Made by a program: the position numbers and the translations under genes
Shown here: piece by piece, positions 55,652 to 64,000 of the stretch
Layout of the letters: every line of letters begins with the position of its first letter
Position numbering within the stretch: the stretch's first letter is position 1
The notes under the pieces: model-generated
What the model was told of the DNA's origin: nothing
The model's input: the letters and a program-made list of their open reading frames with translations, nothing else
The model's database searches: none
NCBI GenBank assembly: GCA_947259225.1
Contig: CAMYLK010000014.1
Span: forward strand, 1-64,000
Reading direction: 5' to 3'
DNA length: 64,000 nucleotides
From: an uncultured Desulfobulbaceae bacterium
GTDB lineage: Bacteria; Desulfobacterota; Desulfobulbia; Desulfobulbales; Desulfobulbaceae

Positions 55652-56781
55652 AAAACCAATGTACAGAGTTTTATCCTGTCATACAGAGAATCCAAAAGGA
55701 TATATTCGTTTTCGCTATGATCATGAAACCCAATTGGTCCCATACCATCAACAACACTGACTCCGTTTGCTCCAAAAAAATTCGCATCGGATGTTCCTTT
55801 GCGCGATTCAATGCCGTAAGGAACCTGAAGATGTTCTGCTGCCAGTCGAATAGTTTCAATTAACGTTTTCTGTTCATTACTCTTGTGTAAAGTATCCCAA
55901 AGTGGTCGTTCAGATGTGATTATCAATTTTGAGTGACATCCTTCTATAATTTCATCATGTACAAGGCGATTTATCGTTTCTTTTATTTCCGCTTCGTGCT
56001 CTGAACAGGTATACCTGACATCCGAAGACAAAATTGCATATTGGGCAATAGTATTGCCAGCAATGCCACCCTGAACCTTGCCAGCGTTCAAGTCAGTACC
56101 ATTCCAGCGAGAATTGAGACCTTCGATGGCTATGATCTTGTGGGCAATCTCTTCAACTGCACTTGATTTTGTTCCCACCAGATTTCCGGCGTGTCCTTCA
56201 GTACCGTTAACCACGATATCAAAACTCAGCTTCCCCCTTCGTCCAACCACAATCTCTCCATGCTCACCGGCTGATTCAGCAATCAATGCATATTTTGATT
56301 TTTGTGACAGCTTTTCAAAAACCGGTCGTGATGTCGGAGATCCGCGTTCCTCATCTGAATTTAAAAAAACAGTTAATGGGATCTGATCAAGTATGCCTAA
56401 ATGATCAAGGCACTTTACGGTATAGAGGAATACGACAAGCCCGCCAAGCATATCGCCAGTTCCCGGACCAATACACCGGTTGGCCTGAACGTGAAATTCC
56501 GGCAGATGATCATAACTGGTAAAAGTCGTATCCATGTGACCTGCCAGTGTGATTGATGCTTCACTGGTGTGATTCCTGAAAAGGAGATGATCGCCAAAAG
56601 CATGCCCATCGATTCTCTCTACAGAAAAATTAAGAACAGAGAACTCATTGGTAAAAATATCACCGACCCGGTTTACAGCATCAGCGTCTTCTGAACCGCT
56701 TTTCTGGTCCACAAGTGTTTTGAGACAACGCAGGATACTTGCTTTATTTGCATCAACAAACGTTGAAATGTTTCCAATCAT
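55627..56781 (-). CDS. M20 family metallopeptidase (CPG2-like)
   Basis: A 384-residue zinc peptidase. Metal ligands and catalytic residues: His and Asp in LAGHMDTTF, the bridging Asp of GPGTGDMLGG, catalytic Glu pair in NSDEERGSPTS, AESAGEHGE, and His in IGFHDHSENE. A dimerisation domain is inserted (about 180-290). CPG2-type members release C-terminal Glu, and others cut acylated amino acids or dipeptides. Its place after an ATP-grasp ligase and an aminomutase suggests turnover of a ligated beta-amino-acid product. Overlaps the hydrolase gene by 25 nt. Confidence 0.88.
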   Translation of the reverse strand: MIGNISTFVDANKASILRCLKTLVDQKSGSEDADAVNRVGDIFTNEFSVLNFSVERIDGHAFGDHLLFRNHTSEASITLAGHMDTTFTSYDHLPEFHVQANRCIGPGTGDMLGGLVVFLYTVKCLDHLGILDQIPLTVFLNSDEERGSPTSRPVFEKLSQKSKYALIAESAGEHGEIVVGRRGKLSFDIVVNGTEGHAGNLVGTKSSAVEEIAHKIIAIEGLNSRWNGTDLNAGKVQGGIAGNTIAQYAILSSDVRYTCSEHEAEIKETINRLVHDEIIEGCHSKLIITSERPLWDTLHKSNEQKTLIETIRLAAEHLQVPYGIESRKGTSDANFFGANGVSVVDGMGPIGFHDHSENEYILLDSLYDRIKLCTLVLCGLQKHS

Positions 56782-56853
56782 GATAAAAGAATACCTTGGA
56801 TCACTGTACTGCTCTCGACAGGCAACATCTGGGAGCAGGGCTATTCAATGAAT

Positions 56854-58116
56854 TCAACGTTCATTGTCGTATTTCATGACATGTCCGCCCCAGGTACGGA
56901 ACAGCACCTGTCCGTCTACGTTTGTATTTAAAATGTAATTCGGGTTAACCGGAGTTTTTCCGCGTCCGGCAGGAGCTGTAATAATGTATGTCGGGACTGC
57001 CATTCCGCTGGTATACCCCCTCAGGTATTCCATAATATTCAGGCCATCCTCAATATGTGCCCTGAAATGACGAATACCCTCCAGTTTTTTACAGTGAAAA
57101 ATATAATAGGGTCTAACCCGGATCTTCAGAGAGTCCTGCATGAGTTTTTTCATAACATGTTTATTATCATTTATGCCTTTGAGCAGAACCGTCTGGTTGC
57201 CAACCTGTACACCTGCCTTTGTCAGTTTTTCAACAGCTTTGGCAGATGCTTCCGTCACCTCCCTGGAGTGATTAAATTGAGTGTTCAGATATACTGTACC
57301 GTGTTTTTCAAGCATTTCACAAAGTTCATCTGTAATCCGCATTGGGAGCACAACAGGAGTTCTTGTGCCAATCCGTTTTATTTCAATATGATCAATACCG
57401 TCGAGTTCGGATAAGATCCAATCCAAATACTCATCCGAAACCATCAGGGCATCACCGCCGGTAAGCAGCACATCGCGGATCTCGGTATTTTGTTTTATAT
57501 ATGCAATGGCTTCTTTAATGCTCTCCCTGGCATACAAAACGTTTTCAGAACCGATATCTCGACGGCGGAGACAATGCCGGCAGAACATGGAACAGGCGTT
57601 GGTAACATTTATGATGAGCCTGTCCGGGTAAAGCCTGGTTATACAAGGCGCTGGCGAGTTGTACAAAATAGTCTCGGGTTCGGTAACGATTGAAGAATCC
57701 AAAGCTTCCTGAATACTTGGGACAGACTGCATCCGAACCGGGCAAAACGGATCATCCGGATCAATCAGGCTAACATAATAAGGAGAAATGCCCCATCGCA
57801 CTTCCTTTTCCACCTTTTTGATCTGGTCAAACTCATCTTTGAACAGCGGGATGATTTTTGCCAGGGTAGCAACATCCCGTATTTGATTCCTTACCTGCCA
57901 TTTCCAATCGTTCCATTCATGTTCACCAGCTTTTAAGACTGACAGTATACGTGTTTTATTGGATTCATATTGACCGTTCAGATCAAGACCACAGGGAATG
58001 TTTTTTTTGGCATCAATATAATCCTGAATCGCTTCTTTATATTCGACACACCGGTCAGTAGCAACCTTTCTGCCTTCTTCGGTAACTCCCTTGGGCCCTT
58101 CCTTGATAATTTCCAT
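56854..58116 (-). CDS. KamA-family radical SAM aminomutase, probably glutamate 2,3-aminomutase-like
   Basis: A 420-residue radical SAM, PLP-dependent aminomutase. CSMFCRHCLRRRDIG gives the CxxxCxxC cluster, and the PLP Lys is Lys387 (APAGRGK). The two Asp residues that bind the epsilon-amine in lysine 2,3-aminomutase (Asp293 and Asp330) align to Lys343 (HCKKLEG) and Thr380 (YIITAPAG), with the spacing of 37 residues preserved. That rules against lysine and, with Lys at the first position, favours glutamate (known glutamate 2,3-aminomutase has Lys and Asn there, as I recall). Its ATG directly follows the ATP-grasp stop (TAAATG), so translation is coupled. Confidence 0.85.
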   Translation of the reverse strand: MEIIKEGPKGVTEEGRKVATDRCVEYKEAIQDYIDAKKNIPCGLDLNGQYESNKTRILSVLKAGEHEWNDWKWQVRNQIRDVATLAKIIPLFKDEFDQIKKVEKEVRWGISPYYVSLIDPDDPFCPVRMQSVPSIQEALDSSIVTEPETILYNSPAPCITRLYPDRLIINVTNACSMFCRHCLRRRDIGSENVLYARESIKEAIAYIKQNTEIRDVLLTGGDALMVSDEYLDWILSELDGIDHIEIKRIGTRTPVVLPMRITDELCEMLEKHGTVYLNTQFNHSREVTEASAKAVEKLTKAGVQVGNQTVLLKGINDNKHVMKKLMQDSLKIRVRPYYIFHCKKLEGIRHFRAHIEDGLNIMEYLRGYTSGMAVPTYIITAPAGRGKTPVNPNYILNTNVDGQVLFRTWGGHVMKYDNER

Positions 58117-59124
58117 TTATATCTCCAAATCATGTGTGTAACGAGCTGTTGCCACTTCGATCATCTTATCAATCATACCTGGATAGTTATACCCTGCATT
58201 CCTGGCAGCGAGAAAAAATGAGCCCCTTTGATGGATTGCAGCCATGGAATTGAGTTCTAAAACATAAGGATTCATATCCTGATCCAGTCTGAAGTCTATT
58301 CTTGCATAATCACTGCATTTCAATACCGTAAAAGCATGTGCGGCGATTTTTTTCAGTTCATTTTTCAATTTATCGCTAATATCAGGAGGGCAGACGTGTC
58401 GATAGCATTCATTTTTTTTCCCTTCATAAGACTGAAAACAATGCCCGCTGTCGCAGAAATCAATCTCAACCGGATCAAAGATCTCAAGTGTTACACCATT
58501 TCCTAAAACACCTACATTAAATTCTCTTCCGGATAGAAATTCCTCTATCAGCAAAGGTTGATGGAATTCGCTCAGTGTATTTGTAACAGCCTTGACAAGT
58601 TGTTCGGAATTTTCAACAACAGAAATGCCAAAACTCGCAGCCTCATTCTCAGGTTTTATGATCAAAGGATACGACAGGTTCAATTGATCAGCCTTTTCCT
58701 GATTTATTTTTCTGTCAATGAGAATAAATCTGGGGGTTGCTATGCCGGATTGGAGCAAAATCCGTTTAGTAATTTCTTTGTCAAGGGCAATTGAATGTGC
58801 AAGGGGAGCAGATCCGGTATATGGAACACCTGCCATTTCAAGAATTGAAGGAACGTGAGTGTAGCGGCTGTTCCCTTGAATCCCATATGCCAGATTCAAA
58901 GCTATACCATTAGGTTTTGTTCCGTTATTTAGCTTGGGAAGAAATGCCTCAAGACTTTGAATTAATAATTTGTCACCATCAAAATCTTTAACTACGTGCT
59001 TTTTACTTCGTAGTGCTTTAATAACTTTATCGATTTCGTCTCGAAAATACATTTCCCTGTTCTGGGTTCCGATACGATTGATAACCTTTGATCGGTTGAT
59101 GTTGTGAATAACAGCAATATACAT
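58117..59124 (-). CDS. ATP-grasp ligase of the D-Ala-D-Ala ligase family
   Basis: A 335-residue ligase. The N-terminal domain has GIALNLAYGIQGNSRYTHVPSILEMAGVPYTGS (cited in part), then ALDKEITKRILLQSGIATP, the ATP-binding LSYPLIIKPENEAASFGISVVE and IEEFLSGREFNVGVLG, and the Mg-binding DYARIDFRLDQDMNPYVLELNSMA. It would form an amide or peptide bond using an acyl phosphate; typical substrates are amino acids, and a vancomycin-resistance role is unlikely in this context. Coupled to the aminomutase gene downstream, it may ligate the beta-amino acid. Confidence 0.85.
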   Translation of the reverse strand: MYIAVIHNINRSKVINRIGTQNREMYFRDEIDKVIKALRSKKHVVKDFDGDKLLIQSLEAFLPKLNNGTKPNGIALNLAYGIQGNSRYTHVPSILEMAGVPYTGSAPLAHSIALDKEITKRILLQSGIATPRFILIDRKINQEKADQLNLSYPLIIKPENEAASFGISVVENSEQLVKAVTNTLSEFHQPLLIEEFLSGREFNVGVLGNGVTLEIFDPVEIDFCDSGHCFQSYEGKKNECYRHVCPPDISDKLKNELKKIAAHAFTVLKCSDYARIDFRLDQDMNPYVLELNSMAAIHQRGSFFLAARNAGYNYPGMIDKMIEVATARYTHDLEI

Positions 59125-59298
59125 TTTTTCACCATTCCGAAGGAATTTTTTATCTTTTCCTTTTTATATAATGAATGACGATTCCAAAAATAGCGTTCAA
59201 AATTCTCTTCTGGATTTTTTAAAACATTCTTAAAACAAGGGAGGAAAGAATTTAAAAATATGGGTGGGAAGGATTTATATTACAGAACGCTTCGTTGA

Positions 59299-60168
59299 CT
59301 ATAATTTTGAATTTGTTAATTGGTGCTTTTGTTTGTAAATACTAGGAGTTACACAAGTAAGTTTTTTGAAAACCGTTGCAAAACTCTGACTGGAAGAAAA
59401 ACCAAGGTCAAAGGCTATAGTAGTAATGTCTCTGTTTTGAAGCAGCATTTGTTTAGCAAGTTCAATTTTTTTTCGAATAATATATTCTTTGGGGTTTATT
59501 CCGGTTGCTTGATGAAATATATCATACCCACGACTTCTTTTAACACCCAACTGTTCGAAAAGATCTTCGATTGGCCCCATAAACTCCTTATTATCATCTA
59601 GAAGCTGATCTACTTTCTCCACTAACCAATGTGTTATTTCAGTATCCTGCTCCTGCTCGTTATCGTTTGCAGTCCGAATGGCCGAGATAAGAATCTGTCG
59701 AATTGAATTTTCGATTTGTACCACCCAGCCATGGTTTTTTTGTTCATTTTCCTCAATAATGGTTTTAAACGAAGCTACAAGTAGAGCAGGAGCTTTCCTA
59801 AAAAATGGTCTGGAAGGTAATTGTGAGATGATTTCTTTTTCAAGAAAGCTTGACGATAAATTTGAGGACTTTTTCGGGGAAAGGTCCAGTGCCAAACGGA
59901 ACATAGAATAAGGTGTTATCGTCTTGTCATATGTCTGGTATTTTAATGACAAGGGTGGGTGATAGTAAAACGTACCGCCTTTTGGAGCAAGTATTTCACC
60001 GGTTTCATAGCGAATCTCGAAGTTTCCCTTTTCAATATATAATATCGACGTCCAACCCTTATCTTCAAAGTTCGGGATAAATGGCTTGGAACAATTAATT
60101 TTGGTATGGCTGAACTCCTTTACTTCCGGGAAGAACCGATTGAGAGAAACAACCAAATCATTGTCCAT
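59299..60168 (-). CDS. AraC-family transcriptional regulator
   Basis: A 289-residue regulator. The N-terminal about 170 residues form an unassigned cupin-like ligand domain (FEIRYETGEILAPKGGTFYYHPP). The C-terminal HTH pair has LFEQLGVKRSRGYDIFHQATG, EYIIRKKIELAKQMLLQ and ITTIAFDLGFSSSQSFATVFKK, the standard AraC core. It lies directly in the run between a usp gene and the ATP-grasp gene, with a 174-bp spacer before the latter, so it is the obvious candidate regulator of that unit. Confidence 0.9.
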   Translation of the reverse strand: MDNDLVVSLNRFFPEVKEFSHTKINCSKPFIPNFEDKGWTSILYIEKGNFEIRYETGEILAPKGGTFYYHPPLSLKYQTYDKTITPYSMFRLALDLSPKKSSNLSSSFLEKEIISQLPSRPFFRKAPALLVASFKTIIEENEQKNHGWVVQIENSIRQILISAIRTANDNEQEQDTEITHWLVEKVDQLLDDNKEFMGPIEDLFEQLGVKRSRGYDIFHQATGINPKEYIIRKKIELAKQMLLQNRDITTIAFDLGFSSSQSFATVFKKLTCVTPSIYKQKHQLTNSKL

Positions 60169-60180
60169 ATCTTCAATTTA

Positions 60181-60675
60181 TTAAATGTGAATATGTTTGC
60201 GCAATTCCATGGCTATTTTTTCTTCCCTGTATGAAACAATAGTAACTGGCGAACGCCTGAAAAGTTTTTCTGCCACTGATCCGGTAAATGCATGGATAAA
60301 GTCACTTTTAGCCTTAACGCCCATTACAATCATATCAATATTTTCCCTGACCGCGTATTTCAAAAGTTTCTCGGCAGGCTTGCCGACAGTGATAATAAGT
60401 TTCACGCGATCTTCAGGGAAATTAATTTTGTCAAGCATGGTTTCAAGTTTTAAAATTCGTTCTTTTTCAATCTCATCGACATAGTGACTACCATCAACTT
60501 CGTAGCCAAAAGAAGTAATTCTCTCAACTGCATCAACGTCGCGTTGGTCAATGACATTAACAAAAAGCAATTTTTCCACGTTTAATGCTTTTGCGAGGCT
60601 TACGGCATACTGGACAATACCTTCCGAGTATGGGGAAAATGCCAGAGGTACCATTATTTTTTTTATTTCTTTCAT
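60181..60675 (-). CDS. Universal stress protein (UspA family), paralogue of 54229-54720
   Basis: A 164-residue Usp, strongly similar to the other copy: KIMVPLAFSPYSEGIVQYAVSLAKALN, RDVDAVERITSFGYEVDGSHYV, and VMGVKAKSDFIHAFTGSVAEKLFRRSPVTIVSY align position by position. It sits between the TRAP permease (12 nt) and the AraC gene (12 nt). USPs next to TRAP transporters are known to bind or regulate the transporter in some bacteria (e.g. TeaABC/TeaD). Confidence 0.92.
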   Translation of the reverse strand: MKEIKKIMVPLAFSPYSEGIVQYAVSLAKALNVEKLLFVNVIDQRDVDAVERITSFGYEVDGSHYVDEIEKERILKLETMLDKINFPEDRVKLIITVGKPAEKLLKYAVRENIDMIVMGVKAKSDFIHAFTGSVAEKLFRRSPVTIVSYREEKIAMELRKHIHI

Positions 60676-60687
60676 ATGTTTACCTGG

Positions 60688-62766
60688 TCAAGGTTGGGAA
60701 GCTAATGGCAATCGTGCTTCAGGCCCCCTCATTCTTTGTAAAATAAAAATTACTCCAAAAAGAGCAAGTCCGATCAAATAAGTCCAATAACGCTGGTCAT
60801 GTGCAAGACCAATCCACTGCGCAATTCGTTGAGGCTGCATTAATATAAAACTGACCGAGAGGAAAAGCGGAATTTCCCAGAATTTGTTTTTTGCTATGAA
60901 CCAGCCCTGTGTCGCTGATGCAAAAGCAAAATTTCCCGTACAGGTCATAAGAAAAATTAAAATACCCTGAGGCCATGAGAACACATTATGCAGGATCAGT
61001 TCTGTGTTAAAAATAAACATGAACGGCAGGATGGCTGTTCGAATATCATACATGAAGCCCTGCAGACCCGTGGCAATTGGTGGCGACTTGGCTATTGCCG
61101 CAGCAGCATAGGCTGCAAGCCCGACTGGAGGTGTGTCATCAGCCAGGATACCAAAATAAAAACAGAAAAGATGGGCCGCCATGAGGGGTACTATAAACCC
61201 CTGCATTCCGCCAATAGTTACAATTGCAGGGGCAGTCAGGGCTGCCATAACAATATAGGTGGCAGTCGTTGGCAGCCCCATGCCGATAATAAGACTTGCT
61301 ATTGCGGTGATGACGAGCATAAGAAAAACATTACCCATGGAGAGAACATCAATAATTTCAGAAATAAGATTACCAAGTCCCAAGGCTACTACACCGACAA
61401 TGATTCCGGCTGCAGCGGTTGCGAGTGCTACGGAAATCATGTTCCTGGCTCCGGATGCCAGGGCAGAAAAAATATTGACTATGGATTTTTTGAAGGCATC
61501 TCCTAAAGATTCTTTTCTATGATACGCTCTGATCGGTTCCTGAAACAACATGATGACACCCAGGACCATAATTGCGTTGAACGCAGCCAATTCCGGAGAA
61601 TGACGGACTACTATCAATTCATAGAGCAGCATAAATAGCGGGATCAGGAAATGGACACCACTCAATAGTGTCTTGAAAAAAAGAGGAAGTTCCTTCCTGG
61701 GAAGACCTTTAATTCCTAACTTCGATGCTTCAATGTGAGATATATAGAAAAGAGCAGCGTAGGAAGCAAATGCTGGAACAGCGGCAGCTTTGATGACTTC
61801 AATATAAGGTACATTAACATATTCGGCAATTATGAAGGCCGCCGCTCCCATGATCGGCGGCGCTAACTGGCCGTCGGTCGAAGCGGCCACTTCGACAGCA
61901 GCAGCTTTTGTTGGCGGGTAACCTACCTTTTTCATCATTGGAATTGTAAATGTTCCGGTAGTGACAATATTTGCGATGCTGGACCCTGAAATCATACCGG
62001 TCAACCCGCTGCCCATAATAGCGGCTTTGGCCGGGCCACCTTTAAATCCTCCAAGCAGGCTTAAGGCAAGCTGAATAAAGTAATGTCCTGCTCCTGCCTT
62101 GTCCAGCATGGCTCCGAATAAAACAAAAAGAAAAACTATGGTGGCCGAGACATCAAGAGGGATGCCATAAATACCTTCTGTCGACATGGTCATCTGGCCG
62201 ACAAAGCGATTCAGCGAAGTTCCTTTAAAGGCTATCAGGTCAGGCATATATGGACCGAAAAAACAATAGCCGATAAAAAAAGTGCCAATGATAGGCAAGG
62301 CCGGACCAATAGTTCTACGCGCAGCCTCCAGAAGCATGACAGTCAGCAGGATACCGAACACTATATCCCAGATCACAGGAGACCCTTGTCGATTATTAAT
62401 ATCCTCCAGGAATATAACGAGATAAAGGGCGGAAAAGCATGCAAGCGCCGCAACCAGCATATCAAAAATCGGAATATGTTTATGCTGGGAAAAATACTTT
62501 ATTCCCATAACAGGTTTTTTGAAAAGGGGGTAATTCAAATAAACAAGGGTAAGGGCAAAGGCGAGATGGATTGCGCGGATATACGTTGTGTCCAGGACAA
62601 TGAATTTTGGCAGGGCAAGCTGGTACAAACTCCAGCATACAGCTATGGTTGGGATGATGTATTTTTGCCAGCCAGTCGGCTTTCTTCCAATACCTTCTTC
62701 CTCTTCGGCCATTTTACGGGCCAGATCCATTCCATCATCTTCAAACTGTACATCAATTTTAGTCAT
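60688..62766 (-). CDS. TRAP transporter permease, fused 4TM/12TM subunits
   Basis: A 692-residue membrane protein of the TRAP fused-permease type used with TAXI binding proteins. About 16 hydrophobic segments; family signatures include TTGTFTIPMMKKVGYPPTKAAAVEVAASTDGQLAPPIMGAAAFIIAEYV (cited in part) and ASLIIGMGLPTTATYIVMAAL, and the ADDTPPVGLAAYAAAAIA stretch. Na+-driven uptake of a small carboxylate or amino acid is expected. Flanked by a TAXI-type solute-binding gene upstream and a usp downstream. Confidence 0.92.
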   Translation of the reverse strand: MTKIDVQFEDDGMDLARKMAEEEEGIGRKPTGWQKYIIPTIAVCWSLYQLALPKFIVLDTTYIRAIHLAFALTLVYLNYPLFKKPVMGIKYFSQHKHIPIFDMLVAALACFSALYLVIFLEDINNRQGSPVIWDIVFGILLTVMLLEAARRTIGPALPIIGTFFIGYCFFGPYMPDLIAFKGTSLNRFVGQMTMSTEGIYGIPLDVSATIVFLFVLFGAMLDKAGAGHYFIQLALSLLGGFKGGPAKAAIMGSGLTGMISGSSIANIVTTGTFTIPMMKKVGYPPTKAAAVEVAASTDGQLAPPIMGAAAFIIAEYVNVPYIEVIKAAAVPAFASYAALFYISHIEASKLGIKGLPRKELPLFFKTLLSGVHFLIPLFMLLYELIVVRHSPELAAFNAIMVLGVIMLFQEPIRAYHRKESLGDAFKKSIVNIFSALASGARNMISVALATAAAGIIVGVVALGLGNLISEIIDVLSMGNVFLMLVITAIASLIIGMGLPTTATYIVMAALTAPAIVTIGGMQGFIVPLMAAHLFCFYFGILADDTPPVGLAAYAAAAIAKSPPIATGLQGFMYDIRTAILPFMFIFNTELILHNVFSWPQGILIFLMTCTGNFAFASATQGWFIAKNKFWEIPLFLSVSFILMQPQRIAQWIGLAHDQRYWTYLIGLALFGVIFILQRMRGPEARLPLASQP

Positions 62767-62812
62767 ACACCCCTCTTGAAGCTAAAAACATTTCCTTATT
62801 AAGAAAGTGAAA

Positions 62813-63298
62813 TCAGTTTAAATCTCGAACTGCCAGGGCCCGGTATCCTCGCTTATGCACCAGCCTGTCACTATAATATATTCCACGTTTAAAATTGAAG
62901 ACCTGGGCAGTGATAGACTGCCGGTCCGAACTCCATACAAAACCGCATGTAAGCTGAATTTCCTGGCTTATTTTAAGAAGCTGACCACATTCTGCTTCAT
63001 AGCCGTCATATTCTTTATTTTTTATGTGAAGGCTTTGGAGTTCTTCAAGGGTTGGAAGGCGCCAGTTTTCATACAAAACCGGAAGAGAGTAGGGGAAGGT
63101 AAAACGTATCCACTTGTCTGCCTGATGCCAGTCAATATCACCAATGTTATCTGTCTTGGCCCACATAAGGCCCTGTTGGTGATCGGTAACGGTACCATCC
63201 TTATTATCGGTAAATCTTTCTCCTGGTATCACACTCAAACAGAACGGGACAACCAGAATAAACATAGCCATAATCAGTGATGATATGTGTCGTATCAT
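62813..63298 (-). CDS. DUF1566 (Lcl-like) exported protein
   Basis: About 161 residues with a signal peptide (IRHISSLIMAMFILVVPFCLS) followed by a DUF1566 domain: RFTDNKDGTVTDHQQGLMWAKT, NWRLPTLEELQSL, CGFVWSSDRQ and VRDLN at the end. Function of DUF1566 is mostly unknown; related domains occur in surface and adhesin proteins. ATG at 63298 is preferred (MIRHISS) over one 5 codons upstream because it has a GGTGG-like SD. Located between the TAXI binding protein and TRAP permease genes. Confidence 0.72.
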   Translation of the reverse strand: MIRHISSLIMAMFILVVPFCLSVIPGERFTDNKDGTVTDHQQGLMWAKTDNIGDIDWHQADKWIRFTFPYSLPVLYENWRLPTLEELQSLHIKNKEYDGYEAECGQLLKISQEIQLTCGFVWSSDRQSITAQVFNFKRGIYYSDRLVHKRGYRALAVRDLN

Positions 63299-63454
63299 AA
63301 GGCCACCCGTCATTGAGATAAACAGTCATGATTTTATTATATGTTCAATGTATCTTGTTCCCGGGTAATTTATGAATAGTGGTTTTTATCTGAAATAACT
63401 GATCTTTTTTTCCATAAACATGATTTATTAATTTGTAAATCAATCATGTTTATG

Positions 63455-63492
63455 AAAAAAAAATCCGGCGGTAGAAAGGCCACCGCCGGATT
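63455..63492 (-). terminator. Rho-independent terminator after the TAXI gene
   Basis: On the minus strand AATCCGGCGGT (63492-63482) pairs with ACCGCCGGATT (63472-63462) around a 9-nt loop, followed by a T-run (A-run at 63455-63463 on plus). It starts 10 nt after the TAXI stop codon. It would limit readthrough into the DUF1566/TRAP permease genes, giving more binding protein than permease. A second 10-bp inverted repeat, AAACATGATT/AATCATGTTT (about 63417-63451), follows. Confidence 0.85.
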
Positions 63493-63502
63493 ACGAATAT
63501 AA

Positions 63503-64000
63503 TTATTTCATTAAGCCTGCTTCTTTATAGTACTTCATTGCACCTGGATGAATAGGTGCTGAAAGACCCTGAAGCATATTTTCTTTGGTCAAAGTAGAAT
63601 ATGCAGGATGTAACTTTTTAAATTCCTCAAAATTATCAAAAACTTCCTTGGTAATAGCATAAACGATGTCATCAGGTACTTTGGCAGATGTGACAAACGT
63701 CGCCTTTACACCAAAGGTTTCCACATCTTTGTCATTCTGTGCTCCGGGATAATTTGATATAGGAATGGTAGCTTTTGCGTAGTAGGGGTATTTGGCCAAC
63801 AGGGAATCTATACCTGTGATATCAGCAATTCGCACCTTTCGAGCACCTGAAGTTGCTTCTTTGATCGATCCGTTAGGATGGCCGACAGTATAAAAGAAAG
63901 CATCTATACGCCCATCCTGTAGAAGACTGGCAGCCTCGGAAGCTTTAATGCTCTCAGCCTTGATATCTTTTTCGTAGTTGATACCAACAGCTTCCAGTGC
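63503..64000 (-). CDS. TAXI-family TRAP solute-binding protein, partial
   Basis: The C-terminal 165 residues of a TAXI-type periplasmic binding protein; the frame runs open through the right edge, beginning ALEAVGINYEKDIKAESIKASEAASLL (cited in part). DGRIDAFFYTVGHPNGSIKEAT and YPYYAKATIPISNYPGAQNDKDVETFGVKA (in part) are typical of the TAXI family (TIGR02122). TAXI proteins of characterised systems bind glutamate or other carboxylates. It feeds the fused permease at 60688-62766. The N-terminus with the signal peptide is outside the window. Confidence 0.92.
   Translation of the reverse strand, partial: ALEAVGINYEKDIKAESIKASEAASLLQDGRIDAFFYTVGHPNGSIKEATSGARKVRIADITGIDSLLAKYPYYAKATIPISNYPGAQNDKDVETFGVKATFVTSAKVPDDIVYAITKEVFDNFEEFKKLHPAYSTLTKENMLQGLSAPIHPGAMKYYKEAGLMK

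Overview
The window reads as the chromosome of an anaerobic, autotrophy-capable bacterium, most likely a Desulfobacterota (former deltaproteobacterial) sulfur-metabolising lineage. The main evidence is a bacterial Wood-Ljungdahl operon built around CooS/AcsB/AcsC/AcsD with HdrA and MvhD, selenocysteine decoding in three consecutive genes, a periplasmic superoxide-reductase-like protein, a TAXI-TRAP transporter, and a PAS/HD-GYP protein with the N-terminal style common in that phylum. The taxonomic call is inference. No rRNA, tRNA or CRISPR array was seen.

Layout. 1-528: tail of an IS3-type transposase with an in-frame stop. 735-6552: stress and housekeeping genes (DUF5661, Fe-SOD, DUF389, LOG, YjbQ, DUF255). 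6553-7362: gene-free region with a palindromic repeat and a candidate promoter/operator. 7363-10033: a MerR-HTH/class III cyclase followed by a PAS/HD-GYP protein. 10066-12404 (minus): queD-queE and a nucleotide-sugar dehydrogenase. 12593-16765: DUF1015, TrmN6, ComM, a Tat-exported SOR-like protein, then a strong terminator. 17143-19227 (minus): NAD(P)HX repair enzyme and a CBS protein. 19355-32252: mainly envelope functions (GT39, PAP2, PA14 lipoprotein, GT9, LPG-synthase-like, LptF-like, M23, GT2, SleB-like) plus DUF166, Mut7-C and RNase G.

32743-50272 is the centrepiece: folD, cooS, a metF-acsD fusion, acsB, acsC, a 1416-residue formate dehydrogenase fused to a GltD-like NAD(P)H/FAD module, a double-length hdrA, and mvhD, closed by a rho-independent terminator. 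The last three genes each contain one in-frame TGA at a family Cys/Sec position, and each TGA is followed by a short hairpin with GGU in its loop, as expected of a bacterial SECIS. Together they would reduce CO2 to formate, carry C1 units on tetrahydrofolate to methyl-THF, reduce CO2 to CO, and assemble acetyl-CoA; HdrA/MvhD would couple electron carriers. The methyl-THF:corrinoid methyltransferase (AcsE), formate-THF ligase and a nickel-insertion ATPase are not in the window.

50405-54720 (minus): usp-glgP-pfk, a glycogen breakdown unit. 54902-64000 (minus): a co-directional run of TAXI solute-binding protein, DUF1566 protein, fused TRAP permease, universal stress protein, AraC regulator, ATP-grasp ligase, KamA-family aminomutase, M20 peptidase and alpha/beta hydrolase. 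The aminomutase has replaced both lysine-binding aspartates of lysine 2,3-aminomutase, one by Lys, which points to glutamate as substrate. The run may be a beta-amino-acid (osmolyte or small peptide) system, and is the best candidate here for an undescribed pathway.
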